Positions 57,597-64,000 of a stretch of 64,000 bases of DNA are shown piece after piece. Below the pieces are notes generated by a model. It was not told the DNA's origin and did no database searches. It saw only the letters and a program-made list of their open reading frames with translations. Position 1 is the first letter of the stretch. Each line of letters starts with the position of its first letter. A program made the translations under genes and the position numbers. The DNA is from SZUA-430 sp964638635 (GTDB lineage: Bacteria > Pseudomonadota > Alphaproteobacteria > Micropepsales > Micropepsaceae), in NCBI GenBank assembly GCA_964638635.1, contig CAZXAQ010000007.1:20305-84304 (forward strand). Direction: 5' to 3'.

Positions 57597-59963
57597 TCAA
57601 TCTCTCGCCTTCAGAACACGAACCAGATCCAACCGATGAACGCGCCATGCCACCATGACGCAACTGAGCGCCGTGGCGGCGGCAATCGCGATGGACGCGT
57701 TGGCGTAGGTCGATGGCTGCAGGCCAAACGGCATGCGATAGAGATCCGTCGTGAACATCGTGATGATGGTCAGCGACAAGATATAGCCGATCAAGCACCC
57801 CACAGGGACCGCGGCAGCTGTCAGCAAGGCGACTTCCCCGATCAGGATCGCCGCGACTTCGCTCTTGTGGCGGCCCAAGACCCGCAAGGTCGCCAATTCG
57901 TTGGCCCGTTCAGAGAACGAGATGCGTCCGCTATTGTAGGTCACGCCGACCGCGATGATCGAGGCGAACAGAACGTAGATCGACAACGTGGTGCCGATGT
58001 GCTCGTCGATCAGTTGCCGAAACATCTTGACCGTCTGTTTGTTTGCCATCGTTCCGAGCACGGCAGGCGCGTCCTTGATGGCGCGGAACAAAGATGCTTC
58101 GGCGGCCGCGTCGGTCTTGAGCAGCGCACTGTCGGCGACATCGGGCGTTTGCAAGAGACGGTTGAGAGCTGCACGATTCATGTAGGCCGCCGAGCTGACG
58201 AACTCCGAAGCGATATGAACGACAGGTAAGGCGGTCTCAATGCGACGTCCTTCGAGGAATTCGACTTGGATGCCGTCGCCCACTTTGACCGAAAGTTGGC
58301 GGGCCAGATAGTCGCTCAACACCAAACCTTCCGGCGGCAGGCCCAGCGTCCGACCGCCCTCGCTCACCTGTTGGGTCAGGGTGCCGTCGCCGTCCGTGGC
58401 GATGATGGCGGTCCGTTGCGACAAGTGCCCGTTGCGGAGACGGACGATCGCCACGCGCCGCAGCTCCGCACGCAGCACGCCGGGCAATCGCTCGAGTTCG
58501 TACCTGACTTCGTCGCGGCGCGGCTCCGTGAACTGGATCGTTGCGTCTTGTTTCTGGGTGCGGAAGAAGAACGAGTCGATCATGACATTGATCGAGTCGA
58601 AGAATTGGAGCGTGGAGATCAACAGGCCGATAGCCAGGGCGACGCCGGTGATGGTAGCCAGCGATCGCGTCGGCCAGCGCGCGATATGGCGCACGATCAT
58701 GAAGCCGACGGCGCTCAGCCCCGTGCCGAGCCCGAAGCGTTCCAGCAGCGTCTCGCGATAGACGGTGGGCGCGGGCGGCGACATCGCCACCGCTGGTGCA
58801 AGGCGGATGGCTGCAATCGTCGCGGCAAGTGTCCCGGAGATCGCCGTTGCCGAACCGAGGAACGCCGCTACGAGGAAGACGTCGGGCGAGGCGGAATAGC
58901 TCAGCACCGGAAAGCGAAAATACTCGGAGTACATCGTGGTGATCGCGCGGCCGAACCAGGCGCCCAAGCCCCAACCGAACGCCACGCCGACCGCCAGAAC
59001 GACAAGTGCGAACTTGATGTAGTGCCAGCCGACTTCGCGGTCGGAATAGCCGAACGCCTTGAGCAGACCGATCTGCTCGCGCTCGGTTTGGATCAGCCGG
59101 GAGATCACGATGTGCAACAGGAAGGCCGAAACAAGGAAGAAGATCGGCGGGATGACGCTCGCCATCGTCGAAAGCTGGTTGAGCTCGCTGTCGATGAATG
59201 CGTGCGAAATGTGATCGCTGCGACCGTACGCGCCGCTGCCGCCGAAGGGCGCAAGAACCCGGTCGACGCGCGTCATCACGTCGGGTTCCGATGCGCCGTG
59301 CAACGATTGAACTGTCACGCTGTTGAAGGCACGCTTGAAGTCGTAGGCGGCGGCCAGCGCCTCGCGCGTCATCCACCCGACGCCGAAGCGGCGGTTGTCT
59401 GGCACGAGTTCGCCGGGCCCGATCACGTAAATGAACTCGGGCGAGAGCGCGATACCCACGATCGTCAGTTTGCGCCGTTTGCCATTGAGGATCGCGGTGA
59501 TCGAAGCGCCGGGCAGGAGGCCATGAGCCTGCGCAAACCCCTCGTGCAGCACCAGTTCGTCGGGCCGGTCGGGCGACGGTAGCCGGCCGGAGCGCAGGAA
59601 GAGCGCATTCAAGACCGGCTCACCAGAAGGGGGCAGCGACGTGAACAACCCGCGCACCGGCTCAATCGTGTCCGGCATGTCGATGGTGATGAACTGCTGA
59701 ATCCGTGTCTCGACGCGCGCGACGCCGGGGATCGCGCGCAGTCGTTCGGCGACGGGCTCGGGTGCGCGTTTGAGTTGGGCGAACACGTTCGCAAAGCGAT
59801 AGCGCTCGTAGTAGATGTCGCGCGCATCCGTCAGCGAACGCATCGCTGTCAACGCCAGAACGAAAGTCGCAACCGCGGCCGCGACGACCGACGCGATCGC
59901 CAGGACCTGGCCTCGCATCCGCCAGACGTCGCGCAGCAGTTTGCGGTTGAGCGAGCTCAGCAT
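57597..59963 (-). CDS. FtsX-like ABC transporter permease
   Basis: A 788-residue permease with two FtsX domains and eight to ten helices: an N-terminal anchor at DVWRMRGQVLAIASVVAAAVATF, a first FtsX core around VIPPIFFLVSAFLLHIVISRLIQTEREQIGLLKAFGYSDREVGWH, and a second core near NSGRISFSERANELATLRVLGRHKSEVAAIL. Two large periplasmic loops fit a mechanotransmission exporter handling lipids or other envelope substrates. It is coupled to the ATPase gene (3-bp gap). Confidence 0.9.
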   Translation of the reverse strand: MLSSLNRKLLRDVWRMRGQVLAIASVVAAAVATFVLALTAMRSLTDARDIYYERYRFANVFAQLKRAPEPVAERLRAIPGVARVETRIQQFITIDMPDTIEPVRGLFTSLPPSGEPVLNALFLRSGRLPSPDRPDELVLHEGFAQAHGLLPGASITAILNGKRRKLTIVGIALSPEFIYVIGPGELVPDNRRFGVGWMTREALAAAYDFKRAFNSVTVQSLHGASEPDVMTRVDRVLAPFGGSGAYGRSDHISHAFIDSELNQLSTMASVIPPIFFLVSAFLLHIVISRLIQTEREQIGLLKAFGYSDREVGWHYIKFALVVLAVGVAFGWGLGAWFGRAITTMYSEYFRFPVLSYSASPDVFLVAAFLGSATAISGTLAATIAAIRLAPAVAMSPPAPTVYRETLLERFGLGTGLSAVGFMIVRHIARWPTRSLATITGVALAIGLLISTLQFFDSINVMIDSFFFRTQKQDATIQFTEPRRDEVRYELERLPGVLRAELRRVAIVRLRNGHLSQRTAIIATDGDGTLTQQVSEGGRTLGLPPEGLVLSDYLARQLSVKVGDGIQVEFLEGRRIETALPVVHIASEFVSSAAYMNRAALNRLLQTPDVADSALLKTDAAAEASLFRAIKDAPAVLGTMANKQTVKMFRQLIDEHIGTTLSIYVLFASIIAVGVTYNSGRISFSERANELATLRVLGRHKSEVAAILIGEVALLTAAAVPVGCLIGYILSLTIITMFTTDLYRMPFGLQPSTYANASIAIAAATALSCVMVAWRVHRLDLVRVLKARD

Positions 59964-59966
59964 CGG

Positions 59967-60713
59967 TCACCAGCTCAATTGCGCCGGGTCGGCGCGCTTC
60001 GCATTCGTTTCGATTTGCGCGACGCGGCCGTTTGCGAAGTGAATGACCCGGTCACCCATCGCGCCGATGGCGACGTTGTGGGTGATCAGGACCGTCGTCG
60101 TGCCGATTCGCGCGTTGACGTCGGCGAGCGCCTGCAGGACGCGGATGCCGGTGGCGCTGTCGAGGGCGCCCGTGGGCTCGTCGCAGAGCAGCACCTCCGG
60201 CCGCTTTGCGACGGCGCGCGCGACTGCGACGCGCTGTTGCTCGCCGCCCGAGAGCTGCGCCGGAAAGTGGTCGGCGCGATCCTTCAGTCCAACGAGGTCC
60301 AACGCCTCGTCGGCCGGCATCGGCCTTGCCACAAGGTCGGTGACAAGCGTGACATTCTCGCGCGCGGTGAGGCTTGGGATCAGGTTATAGAATTGAAAGA
60401 TGAACCCGACGCGGCGGCGGCGGAACTCGGTCAGCTCCCGGTCGCTTGCCGCCGTCAGATCGGTGTCGCCGAACAGGAGTTGCCCGCTCGACGCGCGGTC
60501 GAGCCCGCCCAGTATGTTGAGCAGCGTCGACTTCCCGCTTCCCGAGGGTCCAAGCAGGACCGCGATTTCTCCCTTGTAGACATCAAGATCGGCGCCACGC
60601 AGGGCGTGCACGAGCGTCTCGCCCATCTGATAGGTCTTGGTGAGCGCGATCGCGCGAAAGGCCGCGGCCCGCGCGGCTCGATCCGGTTCTGCCGTTGCAG
60701 CTTCGACATGCAT
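59967..60713 (-). CDS. ABC transporter ATPase (LolD/MacB group)
   Basis: A 248-residue ATPase with Walker A LGPSGSGKST, signature LSGGEQQRVAVARAV, Walker B LLCDEPTGALD and H-loop LITHNVAI. It energises the large FtsX-like permease and heads the three-gene operon. The ATG at 60713 is preferred; the FNR-type box centred 65 nt upstream agrees with it. Confidence 0.92.
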   Translation of the reverse strand: MHVEAATAEPDRAARAAAFRAIALTKTYQMGETLVHALRGADLDVYKGEIAVLLGPSGSGKSTLLNILGGLDRASSGQLLFGDTDLTAASDRELTEFRRRRVGFIFQFYNLIPSLTARENVTLVTDLVARPMPADEALDLVGLKDRADHFPAQLSGGEQQRVAVARAVAKRPEVLLCDEPTGALDSATGIRVLQALADVNARIGTTTVLITHNVAIGAMGDRVIHFANGRVAQIETNAKRADPAQLSW

Positions 60714-60771
60714 GGGGCTCACGATCCATCTGCCGTGCGATGGATATGAGGTCCTGCCGCCCGGCCGCGGA

Positions 60772-60785
60772 ATGACCCATGTCAA
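60772..60785 (-). promoter_or_regulatory. FNR/FixK-type box for second ABC exporter
   Basis: Plus-strand ATGAC-CCAT-GTCAA, with one outer mismatch. The centre is 65-66 nt upstream of the ATPase start. Confidence 0.72.
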
Positions 60786-61098
60786 GGTGTGCCTGCGTTC
60801 TCGCGTGGCACAAGGATGATCCGGCGCAAGGTTGCGACCGCTGTCCACGCTAGTTTGTCGCCGACAATCTGTCGGGGCTGCAGTGGACCCCTGCCATCCC
60901 GCGGCGCGTCCGACAGCGACCGACGGAGAGGTACTGAGTGCGCCGTCGAGTCTCGCCACAACGCTGAAGACGACGTTCTCTGTGGTTCACGTCACGCAAA
61001 AGGGCGATACAGCCGCTGAACAGACTGTAGTGCGGGCACTAATCGCCTCTCAGACACGACGGTGCTGGTCGTCAAGAGAGATCGAATGGGTGTGCATG
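60786..61098. other. Intergenic region between the hypoxia cluster and the nar operon
   Basis: 313 bp without a convincing gene. It contains a perfect 15-bp palindrome CCGACA-ATC-TGTCGG (60861-60875). No T run follows, so a terminator for the minus-strand nar transcript is not clear. Short open frames lack ribosome sites. Confidence 0.5.
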
Positions 61099-61866
61099 CT
61101 ATTGCACGAGTGGTGAGTGAGCCGCGTTGATCGATATCCCGCTGACATGTGCGCTACCCACGAGCAATGCGATGTAGCCGCTGACCGCGCGGCGCCAGGC
61201 GGTGTTCGCAAGGTCGCGGGCGATTTGATCTTTCACTTCTTCGAAGGCGAAGGCGCGGCCGGGGATGCGGCGGTCGAGGCGCAGGATGTGGACGCCGTAG
61301 CGCGTCTCGACGGGGACGGGGCAGAGCTGGCCGTCTTCGAGTGCGTGGAGGAACGTGTCGATCTCCGGTGCGGTGTCGCCGGCGGCGACTTGACCGAGGC
61401 GGCCGCCTTCGCCGGCGGAGGCGCATGCGGACTCTGCTTTTGCGAGTTCTGCGAAGGCGGTGGGATCGGTTTTGAGGAGCGCGAGTGTTCGCTCGGCCGA
61501 TGCGCGGGCGCGTGCACGCGTTTCGGCGTCTTCGCGCGGGGCGAGGTAGAGGATGTGGGAGGCTTCGAAGAGGTCCGGGCTTTTGTACTTGGCGCGGTTG
61601 TTGTCGTAGTAGCGGCGCACGGCCGTGGGGTCGGCGTCCGGTAGTTTCAGTTCGCGGGCGAGCAACGTTTCGATCGCCTGTTCTTCGCTTTCGGGTGTCT
61701 CGGTCCAGGTCAGCCCGACTGCGGCGGCACGCTGCAGCAGCAGTTCGCGTACGACGAGGGCCTCGGCTGCCTCGGCGTAGGCCGCATCGCGCGACGGGGC
61801 AGGGTGGTACTGCATCTCGGCGAGGATTTCGGGCTCGCCGATCGGTTGGCCGTTGACGCTGATCAT
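61099..61866 (-). CDS. Parvulin-type peptidyl-prolyl isomerase of the nar operon
   Basis: A 255-residue protein. The rotamase domain covers about residues 115-215 (FEASHILYLAPREDAETRAR..., SACASAGEGGRLGQVAAGDTAPEIDTFLHAL, ETRYGVHILRLDRRI). The N-terminal helical part is SurA/NifM-like. Such genes often end alphaproteobacterial and betaproteobacterial nar operons and are thought to help nitrate reductase folding. No signal peptide is seen, so it is probably cytoplasmic. The start overlaps the narI stop by 4 bp. Confidence 0.88.
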   Translation of the reverse strand: MISVNGQPIGEPEILAEMQYHPAPSRDAAYAEAAEALVVRELLLQRAAAVGLTWTETPESEEQAIETLLARELKLPDADPTAVRRYYDNNRAKYKSPDLFEASHILYLAPREDAETRARARASAERTLALLKTDPTAFAELAKAESACASAGEGGRLGQVAAGDTAPEIDTFLHALEDGQLCPVPVETRYGVHILRLDRRIPGRAFAFEEVKDQIARDLANTAWRRAVSGYIALLVGSAHVSGISINAAHSPLVQ

Positions 61867-62579
61867 GACAGAGGTTTCCGGACGCCCGACGACGGGTTGC
61901 GGGTGCGGACGATCTGATAGCCGCGCCGGCCCAGGTACCAAATCGGCGCACTCCAGATGTGCACGAGACGGCTGAAGGGGAAGACCATGAACATGATCAG
62001 GCCCATGACGATGTGGAGCTTGTAGGAGAGGCTGACGTCGGTCACGAGTTCGCTGGCGCCGGAGCGGAAGGTCACGATGCGCTGCGCCCATTCGGAGAGC
62101 ACGAGCATCACGGAGCCGTCCATGTGCTCCAGCGAGAACGGGATTGTGACGAGGCCGAGCGTCAGCTGCACCCAGAGCAGGCACAGGATGAAAATATCCA
62201 TCGGCGCGCTGGTGCCGCGGATGCGCGGGTCGGCGAGGCGGCGGTGCAGCAGGATGGTCAGGCCGATGAAGCAGGTGATGCCGAAGATGCCGCCGGCGGT
62301 GACAGCCAGCATTTGTTTTGCCGGAACGCTGATGCCGAGCGACTCGTAGACTTCGTGCGGTGTCAGCAGGCCGACGAAATGGCCCATGAACAGTAGCAGG
62401 ATGCCGACATGGAACAGGATGCTGCCGATGACGAGCTGGCGTTTGCGCAGCAGTTGGCTGGAGCCGGAACGCCACGAGTATTGCTCGCGGTCGAAGCGGA
62501 TCAAGCTGCCCGCGAAGAACACGGCGAGCGCGACATAGGGGAAGATGCCGAAGAGGAAATGGTGCAGATAGTCGAACAT
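61863..62579 (-). CDS. narI: Respiratory nitrate reductase gamma subunit (cytochrome b)
   Basis: A 238-residue, five-helix diheme membrane subunit that takes electrons from quinol and passes them to NarH. Heme ligands are His57 and His67 (HVGILLLFMGH) and His189 and His207 (HIVMGLIMFMVFPFSRLVH), spaced as in E. coli NarI. It starts 5 bp after narJ and is coupled to the isomerase gene. Confidence 0.96.
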   Translation of the reverse strand: MFDYLHHFLFGIFPYVALAVFFAGSLIRFDREQYSWRSGSSQLLRKRQLVIGSILFHVGILLLFMGHFVGLLTPHEVYESLGISVPAKQMLAVTAGGIFGITCFIGLTILLHRRLADPRIRGTSAPMDIFILCLLWVQLTLGLVTIPFSLEHMDGSVMLVLSEWAQRIVTFRSGASELVTDVSLSYKLHIVMGLIMFMVFPFSRLVHIWSAPIWYLGRRGYQIVRTRNPSSGVRKPLS

Positions 62580-62584
62580 GGGCT

Positions 62585-63241
62585 CTATCCTCTGGGCTGC
62601 ATCGGTTCGAGGGACTTGGCGGCGTCGCCTTCGCCGAAGGTGACGGGGGCCTCTTCCCAGGTACGGTCAAGCGCGTCCAGGCTGTCGTCCTCCGCGCCGC
62701 CGCCGCGCATGATTTCGGCGAGCAACGTGCGATCGACCTGTTTCGCGGCGAGCGATACGAGCGCCGCGAATACGGCGGCGTAGGGCGTTTCCTTTTTTGC
62801 GGCGCGTTGGTGTAGCGCTTCGATCGTGGGCGCCGCGTCGGACAGGATCGTGCGCGCTGTGCGGTCCGGCATCAGCGACAGGAACTCCGCGAACAGCGGC
62901 AGGTAGTCGGGCAGCTCGGCACTGGTGTGGGTGAAGCCGTGGAACTTGTAGAGCGTTTGCAGGCGAACCATTGCTTGCCCCCGCTCGCGCGCTTCGCCGT
63001 AGAGGTGCTCGTAGAGATGCAGCGAGAGCGAGCGCATACGGTCGAATAGGCGCACGTACTCGTCTTGCAAGTCCATCAGGTCGCTCGCGCTCAGATGTGT
63101 GAGCATGCCGTCGATTGCGGCCAGATGCGGCGCGGCGATGAGCCGTTCTTCCGCGAGTGCGGTGGTGATTTCCGGGAGCGCCGCGATCAGCTCCTCCGTC
63201 GGATAGATGAGAAGCGCGCCGAGCGCGCGATAGGTCTTCAT
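62585..63241 (-). CDS. narJ: Nitrate reductase molybdenum cofactor assembly chaperone
   Basis: A 218-residue helical chaperone: start MKTYRALGALLIYPTEEL, the NarJ core DEYVRLFDRMRSLSLHLYEHLYGEARERGQAM (pattern) and LPDYLPLFAEFLS. It holds NarG until the Mo-bis-MGD cofactor is inserted. The ATG at 63241 overlaps the narH stop by one base (TGATG), so translation is coupled. Confidence 0.94.
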   Translation of the reverse strand: MKTYRALGALLIYPTEELIAALPEITTALAEERLIAAPHLAAIDGMLTHLSASDLMDLQDEYVRLFDRMRSLSLHLYEHLYGEARERGQAMVRLQTLYKFHGFTHTSAELPDYLPLFAEFLSLMPDRTARTILSDAAPTIEALHQRAAKKETPYAAVFAALVSLAAKQVDRTLLAEIMRGGGAEDDSLDALDRTWEEAPVTFGEGDAAKSLEPMQPRG

Positions 63242-64000
63242 CACATCGTCTCCGTCGGCGTGTTTTCGCGCCACTTCTTCATGCCGAAGAGCGAGGATTC
63301 GCTCGATCCGTCGGAGCAGTTGTTGCCGAACGAGAAGCCGCAGGCGCCGCGCAGATCGTAGGCGTTCTCCGCGTATTCGCGGTGGGTCGAGGGGATGACG
63401 AAGCGGTCTTCGTAGGCCGCGAGCGCCATCGTCTTGTACATGTCCTCGATCTGGAGCTTCGTCAGACCGACCTCGCGCAGCACGGCCTCGTTCTCCTTCC
63501 GCTCGACGTGGCGCGAGCGCATGAAGACGCGCATCGCGAACATGCGCCGGATCGCGGCTTCGACCGGCTTGGTGTCGCCGGCGGTGAGCAGGTTCGCGAG
63601 ATAGCGCATCGGAATGCGGAGCTTCGACAGGTCCGGGAGGCCGCCGTCGAAACCGATATGCTCGCTTTCCACCGCCGATTGGATCGGCGAGAGCGGCGGC
63701 ACGTACCACACCATCGGCAGCGTGCGATACTCGGGGTGGAGCGGGAAAGCGACCTTCCAGTCCATCGCCATCTTGTAGACGGGGGATGCCCGCGCTGCGT
63801 CGAGCCAGGCGTCGGGAATGCCGGCCGCCCTCGCCGCGTCGATCACATGCACGTCATGCGGATCGAGGAACATGTCGAGCTGGGCTTTGTAGAGATCCTT
63901 TTCGTCGGCAACGCTTGCTGCCTTTTCGATCTTGTCGGCGTCATAGAGCAGCACGCCGAGGTAGCGGATGCGGCCCACGCAGGTTTCCGAACACACCGTC
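63241..64000 (-). CDS. narH: Respiratory nitrate reductase beta subunit, 5' end outside window
   Basis: The C-terminal 252 or so residues of the iron-sulfur subunit. The visible start contains the last cluster cysteines (CSETCVGRIRYLGV), followed by the NarH-specific C-terminal domain (MFLDPHDVHVI, FPLHPEYRTLPMVWYVPPLSPIQSAVE, MFAMRVFMRSRHVE, GFSFGNNCSDGSSESSLFG). NarG and any nitrate transporter should lie upstream, beyond 64000. Confidence 0.96.
   Translation of the reverse strand, partial: TVCSETCVGRIRYLGVLLYDADKIEKAASVADEKDLYKAQLDMFLDPHDVHVIDAARAAGIPDAWLDAARASPVYKMAMDWKVAFPLHPEYRTLPMVWYVPPLSPIQSAVESEHIGFDGGLPDLSKLRIPMRYLANLLTAGDTKPVEAAIRRMFAMRVFMRSRHVERKENEAVLREVGLTKLQIEDMYKTMALAAYEDRFVIPSTHREYAENAYDLRGACGFSFGNNCSDGSSESSLFGMKKWRENTPTETM

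Noticed and set aside
1..64000. CRISPR arrays, rRNA genes, complete prophage or transposase genes
   Set aside because: None were seen on either strand; the only mobile-looking features are the rpsI-flanked islet and the 189-bp inverted-repeat element.

Overview
The window is GC-rich, densely packed chromosomal DNA from a Gram-negative bacterium, most likely an alphaproteobacterium. The supporting signs are a NodT-type outer-membrane lipoprotein, Crp/FixK and OmpR regulators, PHB storage genes, a respiratory nitrate reductase and rplM-rpsI. I cannot name a genus from the sequence alone. All coordinates and start choices were read by eye.

Left part (1-32 kb) is mostly ordinary accessory and housekeeping content. 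It holds a metY / CoA-binding / phospholipase D operon (minus); a lone DUF3631 protein whose P-loop looks lost; a broken-looking small membrane gene; a toxin-antitoxin pair with a palindrome inside its promoter; a serine hydrolase; a MacAB-TolC-like efflux set; a glutamate-receptor-like ligand-gated channel; a cytochrome P450; a class III nucleotide cyclase with TPRs; an enoyl-CoA hydratase; a pectinacetylesterase-like protein; rplM-rpsI; secreted hydrolases and peptidases; an AraC regulator; a CPBP protease; a serine hydroxymethyltransferase; and tRNA-Lys(TTT). Just after rpsI there is a 1.57-kb islet holding a TetR repressor gene and a membrane protein gene. It is flanked by two 94-bp copies (91 identical) of the 3' end of rpsI, and each copy is followed by its own terminator.

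Right part (32.3-60.8 kb) is one functional neighbourhood. It has a two-CBS protein, two P-type cation ATPases, a flavodoxin, PHB synthase plus phasin, a phosphoribosyltransferase, an HPF/RaiA-like ribosome factor, a FixK-like regulator, an OmpR-type response regulator, a hybrid PAS histidine kinase, MlaC-like and PH-domain envelope proteins, a Tyr-rich lipoprotein plus cupin, a host-attachment-like protein, a tandem universal stress protein, Hsp20, a beta-CASP nuclease, DUF302, a zinc alcohol dehydrogenase, ChaB, and a second ABC efflux set. Fifteen 14-bp sites of the FNR/FixK type (TTGAY-N4-RTCAA, some with one or more departures) lie in its intergenic spaces. Most are centred about 59-68 nt upstream of a start codon. 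Four divergent promoters each carry a pair of them.

The right edge (61-64 kb) is the 3' part of a nitrate reductase operon (narH partial, narJ, narI) followed by a parvulin prolyl isomerase. Together the right half reads as a low-oxygen survival and nitrate-respiration regulon. Its gene families closely parallel the mycobacterial DosR dormancy regulon (CBS protein, cation ATPase, Hsp20, USP, phosphoribosyltransferase, ribosome hibernation, carbon storage, nitrate reduction), but it is wired to FNR-type boxes.
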